Origin: Annona cherimola
Lineage: Eukaryota > Streptophyta > Magnoliopsida > Magnoliales > Annonaceae
Assembly (NCBI GenBank): GCA_030490835.1
Contig: CM059972.1
Location: forward strand, 88,769,137-88,833,136
Reading direction: 5' to 3'
DNA: 64,000 nucleotides
Position numbers and translations under genes: made by a program. Within the stretch, counting starts at the first letter, position 1; each line of letters starts with the position of its first letter. Below, piece after piece: positions 51,300 through 63,540 of this stretch. The notes under the pieces were generated by a model. It was given only the letters and a program-made list of their open reading frames with translations. It did no database searches and had not been told where the DNA came from.

Positions 51300-51334
51300 C
51301 ATCTATTTAGATATTTCGGAGATATATGCCATTG

Positions 51335-52170
51335 GTAAGCACCAGCAGCAAAACCCACCTCCTTCCCCATGAGCGGGTTCATGCTGCTGCAGGTATTTCG
51401 TCTCCTTATCCGTCCCCCTTTGTTGATTATTGTAGTCATGAGAATCCATGTGGCTGAAAATAGGAAACCCATAACCCAGATTTTGACATTCCCCCCCATA
51501 TGATTGGGTTTTCGATTTTTTTTTTTTTTTTTAATTTTTAATAGAAGTTTTCTTGTCTACTTGTGGGTGTGCTTTTGTTGCACCAAATACAACGTGATTT
51601 CCTAATATACACCAACAAGATGGGATCTCATGGTATTGTTTTTGGGGGATTTTCAGCTCATTACTATCTATTACGACAGTGAAGTTGAATACAGATTATG
51701 TCTGTGCTTGTCTATCTTTCTCTGGAAGGAATTCTGTAGTTAGAATGCTGAACACCCGGCTTGATGGCGCATTTGGTTGCTGCAGATGCTATGAAATTTC
51801 TCATGTTATTTTATTATCCAGAACTGTGACTTTGGGAAATTTCAGTAGATGTTGTCATTCCACCCATTCTGATTTTGAGGGTGTTTTCCCTTCGAATTAT
51901 TGATTAAAAGCTACAAACGTCAGAAAGTGGATTTTTGTATTATCTGAAGTGCGAAGGTTTCTTCATTTTATGCCAATGGAAAGACGTCGAAAATATTTGT
52001 ATTTATATATTCTCTTAATTATATGGAAATCTAGCTTTGGACATCTGCTAGGGAATTCGGTCTTACATTCAATCATTTTTTACAATTACTTAGTCTAATT
52101 CTATTAAAGAAACTGTCCCAGATATGCAAAATACTGATTTCCATACTAAGGGATGTATCTTGTTTTGCAG
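51335..52170 (+). other. Probable 5'UTR intron of mTERF4
   Basis: The sequence just before the mTERF start, TTGTTTTGCAG (ending 52170), is a strong acceptor. Possible donors are TTG|GTAAGC at 51335 and CAG|GTATTT at 51393. The first exon would be untranslated. Which donor is used cannot be told from sequence. Confidence 0.5.
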
Positions 52171-52182
52171 AGCACTGGAAAC

Positions 52183-53751
52183 ATGAAAGCTCTCACATAT
52201 ACTGGAATAACAAAACCTGGGCTTTTGCTCTCTTGCCCCGAGTTATCCATTCTCAGCATTGGCTTCAATCAGGTTAATCCTTGTGTGCAGACACAGATGT
52301 TGATTGGGAAGAAAAATGGGTTGATGGGCAGGATTTGTTGTGCTGTTTCGGAGAGAATGTATGCTTCTTCAACTTCTACCGATTCATCTTTGACAAAGCC
52401 TGTGACGGTCCAGTCAGATAACAGAAGGGCAAGAACCTCTTCACTCTACAGCCGACCAAGTTTACTTGAGATGAAGAAAGAGAAGATTGCTAATCGTGCT
52501 CATGTTTATGAGTTCTTGAGGGGCCTGGGAATTGTTCCCGATGAACTTGATGGGTTGGAGCTCCCTGTCACTGTTGATGTCATGAGGGAACGTGTGGATT
52601 TCTTGCACAAATTGGGCCTTACGATAGAGGACATCAACAACTACCCACTTGTGCTTGGTTGTAGTGTGAAGAAAAACATGATACCAGTTCTTGACTATCT
52701 TGGAAAGTTGGGGGTCCGCAAGTCAACATTTACCGAATTCCTTCGTAGATATCCGCAAGTCCTCCATTCAAGCGTTGTTGTAGACCTACAGCCAGTTGTC
52801 AAATATCTCCAAGGATTGGATATAAAGCCAAATGACATTCCTCGAGTTTTGGAGATGTATCCAGAGGTTTTGGGTTTCAAACTGGAAGGAACCATGAGCA
52901 CATCTGTGGCATTCTTGATTGGAATTGGAGTTGCAAGAAGGGAGATAGGTGGTGTTCTTACACGATATCCAGAGATTCTGGGAATGCGGGTTGGTAGGGT
53001 AATTAAGCCTTTTGTTGAGTATTTGGAGAGTATTGGCATCCCTAGACTGGCTGTGGCAAGACTTATTGAGAGAGGTCCTCACATACTTGGATTTAGCTTA
53101 GATGATCGTGTGAAACCGAATGTCAATGTCCTGCTGGAATTTGGTGTGAGGGAGGAATTTTTAGCTCCTGTGGTAGCACAGTATCCTGAGATTATTGGAA
53201 TTGAGTTGAAACCTAAGCTTGTCACTCAGCAAGGTTTGTTTAGTTCAGAAATTGATGTGAGCCCTGAGGATTTTGGCAGAGTTATTGAGAAGATGCCACA
53301 AGTTGTGAGCTTGAGTCAAGCATCCCTGTTAAAGCACGTTGATTTCTTGAAGGAATGTGGATTTTCAATCAAGCAAGTGGAGAAGATGGTGGTTAGTTGT
53401 CCACAATTGCTTGCTTTGAACCTCGACATTATGAGGATGAGCTTTGATTATTTCCAGATGAAAATGGACAGGGATTTGGATGAGTTGGTCGCCTTCCCAG
53501 CCTTCTTTACGTATGGTTTGGCCTCCAGAATACGACCAAGGCATCTTATGGTTGCTAAGAAGGGGCTGAAGTGCTCTCTAGCATGGCTTCTCAATTGTAG
53601 CGATGAGAAGTTTGAGGACCGAATGAGCTATGAGTCTCTTGACATTGAAGAAATAGAAATGGAGCCATCATTTGACATGAAAACATTGTCAGAACCTAGA
53701 GAAGAATTCTTTTCCGATGAAGATGAGGACAGTGATGATGAGTGTTTGTGA
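52183..53751 (+). CDS. MTERF4: Chloroplast mTERF protein, BSM/RUG2/mTERF4 orthologue
   Basis: 522 aa in one exon. An N-terminal stretch of about 90 residues, rich in S/T and poor in acidic residues, fits a plastid transit peptide. The conserved block VYEFLRGLGIVPDELDGLEL follows. Tandem mTERF helix-loop-helix repeats run from about residue 136 to 455, each with the LGL/LGV...YPxVL pattern (NNYPLVLGC, RRYPQVLHSS, EMYPEVLGFK, TRYPEILGM, AQYPEIIGI). The chain ends with an acidic tail. Residue identity to Arabidopsis BSM/RUG2 (At4g02990) is very high in the repeats. That protein is plastid-targeted and needed for chloroplast development and group II intron splicing. An ATG at 52153 lies within the intron acceptor region, so 52183 is chosen. 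No lesion. The next gene upstream is ABP1 in the opposite direction. Confidence 0.95.
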   Translation: MKALTYTGITKPGLLLSCPELSILSIGFNQVNPCVQTQMLIGKKNGLMGRICCAVSERMYASSTSTDSSLTKPVTVQSDNRRARTSSLYSRPSLLEMKKEKIANRAHVYEFLRGLGIVPDELDGLELPVTVDVMRERVDFLHKLGLTIEDINNYPLVLGCSVKKNMIPVLDYLGKLGVRKSTFTEFLRRYPQVLHSSVVVDLQPVVKYLQGLDIKPNDIPRVLEMYPEVLGFKLEGTMSTSVAFLIGIGVARREIGGVLTRYPEILGMRVGRVIKPFVEYLESIGIPRLAVARLIERGPHILGFSLDDRVKPNVNVLLEFGVREEFLAPVVAQYPEIIGIELKPKLVTQQGLFSSEIDVSPEDFGRVIEKMPQVVSLSQASLLKHVDFLKECGFSIKQVEKMVVSCPQLLALNLDIMRMSFDYFQMKMDRDLDELVAFPAFFTYGLASRIRPRHLMVAKKGLKCSLAWLLNCSDEKFEDRMSYESLDIEEIEMEPSFDMKTLSEPREEFFSDEDEDSDDECL

Positions 53752-54482
53752 TTTCATTAATGAGACCTCATCATTTTGTCAAGGTGATTTTCCAATCTGA
53801 TTCTTTGTGGCATCATTGACTGAGATTTCTCTTATAGAGATGAATATAGCCAATTACTGCAGCCTTAGCAATGCAACTCATGGCCTGCTTCTCTTGTACA
53901 CTGACCACGATTAGTGAATGAAGGAAGCATTTTGAGGTTAGCATGAGGTATTCTTTGTTCATCTGCATCAGGATTAGCACATATAGATGTCGACTTACAT
54001 GTAGATAGCTTGTTAGCACTATAGATATGCTTGTGCTCATCTTTGCTGTCCAAGTCACCTTAAGCTGTCCTTGGTATTTTCAGAAAAATGTTGTTTCAGT
54101 TGTACAATGTACATCAGAAAATCAAGTCGATTTATCTGATTTAAGATTGAATGATGATATTACTATTCAGCTAATGTAAGGCATTCATGTGAGATCATGC
54201 TATGCGTTACATGGACCCTATTATGAGCATATGGCCACTGAATGTGGATGGGGTCTCTGACATGAGGATTGTCCACCCATCACCCAGGCCAAAAATTTGT
54301 ACTAAGTAAAGACCTTCAGCCATGTGCCCTGAGCATCCATTTTTGCATGACAAGTAAAAGAACAACTCTAGTTTGATTCAACCGCGTGTACCTATTGATA
54401 TATGTGGTGGATCTTGCTTAGCATTTCGTGCTTGCACTGGTTCTTTTGTCAAGTACTACTCAAAACTTTTGTATTACTTTTA
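53752..54482 (+). other. 3' flank of mTERF4
   Basis: No further coding frame. The first few hundred bases are less AT-rich than the intergenic DNA and probably include the 3' UTR; I see no decisive polyadenylation signal. Confidence 0.4.
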
Positions 54483-54762
54483 GGGTGTGTTTGTTTCAGT
54501 ATAAAACTTTTTAACCAAAATTTTTCAATTTAAAACTTTTCGCCCTCCACAACTACCCTATTTACCGTATTTTTAATTATTTCTTCACATCTTCCTATAT
54601 AAACTATGCTACTTTTCAACCATTTTTACCTAACTACCATAAAACTGGCCTATCTATTTTATTTTTGTTCTCTTTATCTTATCATATCATTTTTTCTTAT
54701 TTAAAAAACTTTTACATAAAAAACTTTTCATCTAATAGTTTTATCACTTTCCAAACATACCC
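54483..54762. mobile_element. Tourist-like MITE, copy 4
   Basis: 280 bp, GGGTGTGTTTG to CCAAACATACCC, TTA duplication on both sides. Orientation is opposite to the next copy, 127 bp away. Confidence 0.85.
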
Positions 54763-54889
54763 TTAGTTTATTTTTTACTAATTATGATATGATAACTGCT
54801 CTTGTTTATGCCATGGTGAAAACTAACAAGTTCATAGTCATAAGTCATGTGCTGCACAAGTCAAATTGCATTGTTTTGTTCCTGATTTA

Positions 54890-55165
54890 GGGTGTGTTTG
54901 ATAAGTGATAAAGCTTTTGTTAAAAAGCTTTTGATGTAAAAGTTTTTGAAATGAGAGGAAACAATGTGATATGGTAAGGGCAATGATGAGGAATAAAGAA
55001 AATAAAGTTAAAATAGATAGGTTAGTTGTATGAGTAATTGTGTAGAAATGATCGAAAAATTAGGTATTTTCTATAGAAAGACGTGAAGAAATAATTAAAA
55101 AATAAGGTAGTTGTAGGGAGTAAAAAGTTTTAGGTGAAAAGTTTTATCTTTTAACAAACACACCC
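54890..55165. mobile_element. Tourist-like MITE, copy 5
   Basis: 276 bp, GGGTGTGTTTG to CAAACACACCC, TTA duplication on both sides. With the neighbouring copy it forms an inverted pair that could fold together. Confidence 0.85.
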
Positions 55166-57763
55166 TTAGGCAAATCAGCAGTAGTTAATTTCATTTTTCG
55201 GTTAAAACATTGGGATTTGTTTGGATGTTTGGCAAATTGAATTGCACTTGTTAGTTGATGAAGTGACAATGATATTTTGTGCTTTTTAACCTCTGAAAGT
55301 GTCAACATTAACCTAATGGAAGCCCTTTTCCTAGTGGTGCCTTATTTTATTATATTGGCCCGAGAATAGCCCTTTTTCCTTCTTAAAATGGATCCACTTA
55401 TCTACCAGTAATTTTAACTTAGTCTTAGGGTTGGCCCCTCCACCTTAATGGGATGGCTGCACCCACTAGCTGGTAATTTTAATTGGCCTGTAGGTCATCC
55501 TTCTGGGAGTCAAACCTGTGATCTCCAAGTTCGTTCTCTATGGCTTTAATATTGTTGCCATGAAAAGCTTGAGCTAATCACACCAAACACCAGAAATCCT
55601 TTTAATGTAATTTCAAAGCCATGTGTCATGTCAAAATGATACTAAGGACTTGATGTCTACAAGTAATCAGACAATTACCTTATGACCAGCAATGTAGTTG
55701 ATAAGTTTGATAAGCTGGTTTGTTTTAAATGTTTAGTTCAGCTTCAAGGAAGGTTTTTGCCAATATCCATATGATGTCTGGGATGGGCATACTAATTTCT
55801 GTAACACTCCGCAGCATCCTCTAACCATCAATCGAGCAATTGTAGCAGGCTAGTACAATTTCTTTAGCATTTTCCTTATTATCTTCCACGGCGTCAATCC
55901 AGCCAATTTCTAGATGTTGTGTTAAGTTTTGTTGATCGTTTTGAATTGGCTTACTGCTTAGACCCGGCAAATTTTTTGTACCAGTGAATTTGGGCATTTT
56001 TCCATATCCTCAGTTCAAAGGCACTGTCCTTTATGCCCACATTCAATGATTCATAGATGCCTAAGGCAAAGATTTGCATTACCCAAATGCTTGCAGCCTT
56101 TTGCATTTTGAGTGATAGGGTGTGTTGAAATTTCCAAGGGGAAGAAAACTGGATATGGATGCTATTTTGCTGGTTCAACTCAAATCTAGATGATACATAC
56201 GGAAGTCTATGAACTTGCGTCTATTTGGCTTTGCAGTTTGGGAATGCAAATGAGCTTCTCTACCTCATAACGTGTATACTTCTTAAGGCAGTGTGTTTTG
56301 CCAGATCAACTTCGTATTTTGCTATTGCGGACTGTGTAGAATAACATTTTTGGAAAGTTATGATTAATAGTTTTCTGCAAACCAGCTACTAAGCAGCTAA
56401 AGCCTTCTAACCTTAGCGAATAGAGCTCTAGTCCCTTTTTTTTCCCCATTCTTCTAGTTCCACATAGAAATCCATTTTTGTATTAGACTTTTGGAACCGA
56501 TTATATTTTACTATTTTGGCACGTTTCAGTCCTAACTAATTAAATAAAAAAGGGGGTTAATCCGCGGCTGAAAAAATATTTTTTGGTCTTTTATAAGTAT
56601 GTGGGTTCTACTTAGATCTTCCATCCTGTGAAATTAGACAATTTCTTGAATTCGTTTTATATTTTATTTTTATTTCTGAAAAATACCAAAAAAGAAATTT
56701 TTTAAAGATTTCACGAGGCCTACAAATTTATAAAAATAAAAGCAAATATTTTTTTCCAGCCTGTGCAGCCTTATGGAACCGCTGACAATCAAAGAAACAT
56801 CATCTTGAGGTCTATTTAATTCTACATTCAACGAACCATGAGAGTTCTATTGACTTCAATTATTTATTTCTTTATTTGGGTTCGCCTGAGTGATTTCTCC
56901 TTTCTATGGTACTCCTTGGCTGTAATTGAAATGCAAGCTTTCCAAATCCGTAAAATGGCTGCAAGAATATGAGGCAAATGCGCAGATATTGCATGAAGTG
57001 CCCAATAGAGGTATGTGCCTTTGGTAACGAGGGAAAGCTCTCTCTCTCTCCACTCATTCTTCTCGCATCTTTGTCTGCTGCTAATGTCCAAAAATTTTCT
57101 CCTGTTACATGCATTACATCACTCTTTGCTCACTTATTTTTTCATGAATTCTTTTCACCTTTCATTCTACATTATTAAACTATGGAAGAGCCCCGGCGCA
57201 CTGGGAGCAAATTTCACAGGATTGTAATCCTGTTTGCCCGGGCTAACAGAACTCCCCCATAAAAGCGTTTTATGTTTTTTTTTTTTCTAAAAAATACTTT
57301 TCATACTAGGCCCAATATATTTTCTTTGCATGCTAAATTTTACAATTTTTAGGTATGTGTGTGTATATATCCTGAATTGCGAGAATCAACCGTTTTATCT
57401 TGATCTCTTGATCTTTTTCACTTGTAAGATATTTTTCAAAATATAAATCATGTATAATATTCGTTATTGGATATATATTTATGATGTTCAAAATCAGTTT
57501 TATTCGAAATTCATAAATCGTAAATATTTGATACCATTTGAGAGTGAATATCTAATAAAGAAATTTTCAAACTTTTGCAAATAAATATATGTTATATAAA
57601 AATTTTCAATATACGTGATTTTTAGAATTACAACTAAAACACATAAATGAATGCTATGAGTTTAGATTTTATTAAAAATATTTTTTAATAAAAATAATTC
57701 TTACGTGGAAAATTTCCATTCAATGTATTAGATATGATCACTCCTCATATTTAAATAAAAATA
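55166..57763. other. Intergenic, no recognised gene
   Basis: Short open frames only (for example 55951-56178 minus, 56864-57178 both strands), none familiar. A fragment of the GCCCGGGC foldback family is at about 57210-57247. Confidence 0.4.
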
Positions 57764-58213
57764 GGGCAAATTCTTTATATACTTACGAATTTTATTTCTA
57801 ATTTCACTTATATTCATCAATTTTCAAAAATTCCTATCATACTTATGAATTTTTATCATAATTTTACTTATACTTATGTCATTATGGATCCGTTAAATGG
57901 GTCGTTAGCCTTCTTGTAAAATGACGAATATGCCTAAGTGCTAATGTAATTTAAGATTGTTTTGTTTAAAATTAAATATTTATATTCGAAGAATATATAG
58001 TTTTATAGTTGTAGAATTACTAAAAATTCATTATAATAAGAATTTTTAGCTATAAAATTATAATCAGAGATGAACATATTTGTCATTTTTCAAAGAGTTA
58101 ATGGTCTCTCTAATAGATCCCTAACGGTGTGTATATAAGTGAAATTAAAATGAAAATTCATGGGTATAAGTGGAATTAAGGGTAAAATTCGTAAGCATAT
58201 AAGAAATTCGCCC
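57764..58213. mobile_element. Mutator-type MITE, 9-bp TSD
   Basis: 450 bp, GGGCAAATTCTTTATATACT at the left and its inverse ending AAATTCGCCC at the right. Flanked by a perfect 9-bp duplication ATAAAAATA (57755-57763, 58214-58222), although in AT-rich DNA. Same family as 23216-23692 and the half copy at 61437-61560. Confidence 0.8.
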
Positions 58214-58531
58214 ATAAAAATATAAAATTTCCTACATCAAGTAAAAAAAATTAAAATAGTCTAGCATATTGGTAATAAGGAAAAAAAAGGGAGGAAATTT
58301 TTTTGAAAAATAATAAGTGACATGATATCATGGAGGTAAGTATCAAAAATCTAAAGTAATAAATAAATAAAAATTAGATGAAATATTTAAGTTGTTAAGA
58401 TGTTAAAATAGATCAAAATGGGTCAAAGAAAAGAATTGAAAACTGTTTCCTTTGATGCCAAACCTTGATTCACCAAATTGAACAAAAGAAAAAAATGATG
58501 CAAAATAATCTTTTTAAAAGAAAAAGAAAAT

Positions 58532-59637
58532 TGTTGATCTCGAGTTTATGAAAAAACCTAAAAGGGGAGGGCTGAATTGAGTTCTTTTAAAAATTTTAAA
58601 ACTAAACCCCTTGCAAATTATGTCCCTTTGAATGAATGCGAGGAAAGTAACAAAGCAAATAAAATAATAATAACAAACACAAGAAATTATAGTGGTTCGG
58701 GATGACCATCTTTAGTCCACTCTTCAAAGAGCACACCTTTATGTTTTAGATTCCATTATATCAACAGACATAAACTAGAGCTTTTACTCTTCTTTAGATT
58801 ATAGTTCTAGGAAGCCTTTATAATTACACCACAAGTAGACAATGAGTCACACTCCAACCATTCACCATTTGTCTTTACTTGGTCTCGATCTCCAACACCA
58901 GATCAAGTAGAATTACAAGATAATGGATTAAAAGAGAGTTCTATACGTTACAGATTGTATAGATGAAGTTTCAGCACATGTGAGAACTTTGTAAGGCTTG
59001 AGATTGATGAGAAGCTTCTGCACTTACATTGAAAATCACAGTTCTTCTTTTGGAGCACTTAATGATCACTTAATTACTTGTAAGTAGAAAGGTGAAGGCT
59101 CAATGAATGCTTTTACTAATCTTTTTTACTCCACTTGACGTGTTTAAATAATGGATAAGTTATTCCGAATGTTAGGAGGTAGGCGAAATTTTTTTGACCA
59201 TTATAGTACAAGTCACGGCTGGAGTCGACTTTGGCTGTGACTTCACCTAAGTCACACACTGAAGTCGACTTTGGCTGTGATTTCACCTAAGTCACACACT
59301 GAAGTCGACTTAGGTTATGACTTCGATCGGGGCTTTTTCACTTATTAAATCTTTATTTGAAATGCATTGCTCCTCAAGTTCTAACTTGGGTCGACTTGGT
59401 CCTCAACTTGACCTAAGTTGCATGTGGAGTCGATTTCGGGTGTGATTTCACACGTAGTTTGTCAAGTCAGTAGAAATATGCAATCCCTAAGTCAACTTGA
59501 CTCTGGAACTTCTCCCAAGTCGCTAGTGAAAGCGACTTGGCTATGCGACTTCACTCGTAGCTTGAAACTTTAAACTCCACAACATGTGCTTCTTTCACTT
59601 CAATCTTCTCAATCTATTACTTACATCATTTCCAAAA
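58532..59637 (-). repeat. Old, decayed copia LTR
   Basis: Starts TGTTGATCTCGAG and follows the order of the inverted LTR at 38824 ('aaaggggaggg.tgaattg', 'atagtggttcggg', 'tctagattatagttctagg'), so it is the same family on the minus strand. The hairpin array at 59210-59560 survives as AAGTCACAC...GTCGACTT...TGTGACTT: the CG in the outer arms has become CA or TG. No pol sequence nearby. Confidence 0.75.
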
Positions 59638-59715
59638 TTAAAAATAATGTAAGAGTGATTTTAAATTTATTAAAAATAATTTATTTATTATAAAGACTTA
59701 TAAATTTCTAATTCA

Positions 59716-59971
59716 GTTTGTGTTTAGGAGGTGTTAAAAATTTTGGATGAAAAGTTTTGACATAAATTTTTTTAAATTAAGATAAAATGACGTGACATAA
59801 TAAAGGTAATAATGAAGAGTAAACAAAATAAAATTAAAAAGTTAATTATATGTGTAGTTATTTAGAAATAATTAAAAAGTTGGATAGTTGTATTGAAATA
59901 TGTGAATAAATAATTAAAAAAATAGGATAGTCATGGAAAATGAAAAGTTTTTGTGGTATTCGAATATGCCC
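59716..59971. mobile_element. Tourist-like MITE, copy 6, degraded
   Basis: GTTTGTGTTTAGG to CGAATATGCCC, with the family's internal words ('taaaattaaaaag', 'aaataattaaaaaa'). Ends are eroded. Confidence 0.55.
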
Positions 59972-61436
59972 TCAATATCTAAACTATCTAAAATATTCAT
60001 CGTCCATTGATTAATGAGCGTAGATAATTTCATAACATTTTAAAATTTTCATGTATAGATTTAAGTATTTTCTAAATTTATACATGCTTGTATACATTTT
60101 TAGATGGTTTAACCTTACACAAATTCAAAATATTTAAATAAACTAAATATATCAAATATAATGGATATCATCAAGATGAGGCACAAATTAGATGAGAGTA
60201 TCGAAGTGAATTGATATTTTTGAATGTATTAAAGTTATTCTCATACCATATGTGGTTTTTTCTATGTAATTAGGTTACATAAAAGTGGTATTATATAACC
60301 TCTTTCATTTTTATTATCTTAAATCTTGATAGAAATTCACTTTATTAATTGGACATGTTTGTTTACATCCAAAAATTCTCAAATTAAAAAATTTTAAAAT
60401 AAATTTTTTTACTTTCCATATTTTAATTATTTTGTCATAGTTTCCTATATAAGGGTGCACATTGGTTAAGTTCAATCCATAACTCGTTGAATCTAACCCA
60501 TTTAGACTGAGTTATGGTTGGGTTGAGTTTACATTTTGGTTAGAGAAACAGGTTGGGTTCAACCTGGTTTTCAATGGGGTTGGATTCGGGTTGGGAGTTT
60601 TGGGTTAGGGCAACCCGTTTTATCTGTGATCGCCATCCTCCCTCTTCAGTTGGGTGCTTGATGGGCGGAATCCATCACCATCTCCAAATTCTCTCCTTTA
60701 GAAAAATCCATCGTCGATTGTTGTTTGTCGTTGACTAGAAACTGTCAACCCCAACGTCCGCCATGCACAGATCTATTAGTTCCGCAGCTATTGCACCTTC
60801 TTCCTCATTGCCGATGGAGCTCCACTGCCATCTTCTTCCTCTCTGGAGTCACTACTCATGGTTGTCGTTATCTGCCAGATCTAGCAACACCATGCCAAAT
60901 CCAACAACATCGAGCACCCAAATCCGCATCATCGCCAATGAATGCTAGATTGTCACATCGCATCTCCAGTCAAGAAGTGATTAGCCATCATCATATCTAC
61001 ATGTCTTAGATTGGAGAAATTGAATGAATGACTTGGATTTGTTGCAGATGAACACAGACAAGAGGTTTTTGATTGTAGCCATGAATGAATGTTGCTTTGG
61101 GGGATGATGGAACACCAGTCTTGGTGTCCATGTAGCCTTGTACACCTGCAGGCTCATAATTGAAAAATTTGTATCATTAAATTGTCATGAAATCCTATCA
61201 ATTATTTTTAATATGCTAACGATTATTCCTAATTTATTTTTTTGACCTCCCATTATTCCTAAGTTATTTATGCTAGCATTATTGAAACACATTGTTTTAT
61301 TGAATTATAAAAAATTTTGAAAATTTAAAATATATTTTAATTTTTTATGTTATTATGGAAATTTTATATAGTTAAAAGAGAAACTACTAGTTGAAAATAA
61401 AAATAATTGGCGCATTAAAAATAAAGTTTGAGGCGA
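59972..61436. other. Intergenic, no recognised gene
   Basis: A fragment of the Tourist-like family lies near 60350-60450. From 60455 a 'gggttgggtt' rich stretch recalls the hAT elements above, without a target duplication. The open frames at 60553-61009 are Ser/Pro/His-rich and low in complexity; I do not count them as a gene. Confidence 0.35.
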
Positions 61437-61560
61437 ATTTTTCATATATCCACAAATTTTACTCATAATTTCACTTATACTTACTAACTTTCAGAAATTT
61501 CTCTCATATTCATGAATTTATATGCTATCACCACATATACCTAATCCATCACCAACCCTC
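61437..61560. mobile_element. Mutator-type MITE, half copy
   Basis: Shares 'ggcgaatttttcatatat', 'cataatttcacttatactta' and 'catgaattta' in order with the left half of 57764-58213; the right half is missing. Confidence 0.55.
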
Positions 61561-62940
61561 AGGTGAGCTTTAAGTTTTTATTTTTTTAATAATTTTTTTT
61601 TTAAAATTCCCATGTGGCCCTGACTATAAATTGCATAAGACATGACATTCCCCTAATGTCGTCTCCCCCTATTCATCTCCTCTATCTCTTCATGCCCTAG
61701 ATCACCTCCTTGTCCTGTTCTTCTTGTTGCCTCTCCTCTACTACAACCTATCTCTCGTCGCTTATAATCATCTGCGCTCCTCTCCGCCTCTTCATCGTTG
61801 CTCATCTCCTTCATCTCTAGCAGTCATCTATGTGCCTCTCAGCCTCTTCGTCGTTGCTGCTATTGTTGTCTCCTTCATTCCTGATAGTCGTCAATAAGCT
61901 GGTCTGTAAGTTTGCTACCACTACTTATCACTTCAAATTAGTCTTTAGCAACATTAATATTGTCCAGCAAAACAAAAGTTCTGTCACTCCCCTCATGCCT
62001 TATATCATCTCTCTTAATTATCACTTGTGTCGAATTTGCCACATGTTGTGCAATTTTTGTTTAAAGCTTTAGTTTTAGGCAATCCTAATCCCCTTTGTAC
62101 CACCACAATTTGTGCTATTCTTAATTTTTTATATCCTCTAATACTGACAATTGGTTGCTAGGGGATTAATGTTATTGAAATGTAGCATCCATTTAGTATT
62201 ACTTTGCTGTAGAAAATGACTTTCTTAGAGATTAAAATGCTTGGGAGGGCCTATTATGGTTGAAGACAATGTAAGGTTGAAATCCTTCCCAATTTAGTGT
62301 GTCAAACAAAACTCTATCACCATAGAAAGTTTTGAATGAAGATTTTTTATAGTATAAATTTGAATGAAGTTGGGGTTGCTTTTTCTACTGAAATATTTTA
62401 CTTTAGTTATTTCTACTTTGCCTCAATCAAGTCTTGATTTGGGCAATTGGCTCAAAGCACTACTATGATCAAAGGATGCCTAAGATGCCTAGGTATGTAG
62501 TTTGAGTTAAAGAATTGAGAAGGAGATAGTGATATCCCACTGATTTGCAATTAGTCTAGAATTTTCTGAACCAATGATTTTGTGAGATTTTTTCCACAAG
62601 CTTTTCCAATGAAAACAAAAACCAAATATCAATACAAGTAAATCAAGTCACAACGTATGCATCATTAGATGGACAAATTATTGAAACTGAACTGGAATTT
62701 TGGGCTGCTTGTAATTTGGAGTCTGAAGATTCTATTTTATCAAGTGCAAATTTCAAAACAAGTGCAAAAGCACTTTGTTTACATATAGAGTATAATGCTT
62801 GATATACTGAATAATTTATTGTATTTGAAGAAAATTTTGTTCAAGTTAAACTGATTAAATTAGAAATACTTTTATATAGGATGATTTTTAAAAAGGATGA
62901 TGTTGAAAATGGTTTGTGAATGCTTATGTAGATGTCATTG
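61561..62940. other. CT-rich block and flank, possible 5' part of a decayed gene
   Basis: A CT-rich run from 61620 to 61870 resembles a 5' UTR. Short frames follow, but none has a recognisable domain. It lies upstream of the GRF-type remnant, so it may be its old 5' end. Confidence 0.3.
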
Positions 62941-62973
62941 CCAGGAAAGGTAGGAGGATTGTCTCTTATTACT

Positions 62974-63540
62974 TGTCATTGTCATAAATTTATTTGCACA
63001 GCTATGAAAAATCCCCAGAGATGGTTCCTATGTGTCCTGGACTGGTATAAAATCATATTTCTTGTTCCTTTGGATGTGTTTAGTAAGTTGTGAAAAAAAT
63101 TGAAAAATTATTGCAGAAAAAATTTGAAAAGACGAGTGTAATAATTAGAAGTAGAGGGCAGTTATATAAGAAAATGTGTAGAATTGATTGAAAAGTAGAG
63201 TAAGTGTATAAGAATATAAGTTGAAATGATGGAAAAATAGAATAGTTGTATGGGAAAATGTGTTTTTTGCTTGAAGAATTTTTTCTTTACCAAACGCATC
63301 CTTTGTGTTCTTTTTGTTGTTTATGGAATATGTTGGTAGCAATGTGACATAATTGTAAATTGTTTATGCGAGAGTGTAGATGATTATAATTTTTTTGCAT
63401 GGTGCGATGAATATTTTGCTTCCCAAAGAATGGATGAAAGTTCAAGTAAATGCAAGAGCATAATTGTAGAGGAAAATGCCTTGTGGAAAAGAAATTTGGA
63501 GGATGTGGAAAGGGAATTGAAGCACACTCAAGATAATTGA
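62974..63540 (+). pseudogene. GRF-type zinc-finger gene remnant, two exons
   Basis: First part (62974 to about 63050) reads CHCHKFICTAMKNPQRWFLC, matching the start of a GRF finger (CxC...NPGRxFxxC). Second part (63380-63540, after acceptor GTGTAG) reads DYNFFAWCDEYF, the GRF second half where C.FF.W.D is usual, then a charged helix ending ELKHTQDN and TGA. The intron contains a Tourist-like MITE. The third zinc cysteine is replaced (tyrosine in DDYNFF). Low to moderate certainty: the similarity is short. Plants have many small GRF-finger proteins of unknown role. Confidence 0.4.
63072..63301. mobile_element. Tourist-like MITE, copy 7
   Basis: 230 bp, GGATGTGTTTAGTAAG to TTACCAAACGCATCC, with TTT on both sides. 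Shorter than the other copies and in the presumed intron of the GRF-type remnant. Confidence 0.7.

Noticed and set aside
52153..52182. Ten extra N-terminal residues for mTERF4
   Set aside because: The upstream ATG overlaps the pyrimidine tract and acceptor TTGTTTTGCAG, so this part is most likely intron and leader.
60553..61009. A Ser/His-rich gene
   Set aside because: Overlapping short frames in different phases with low-complexity composition and no splice-compatible continuation that I can support.
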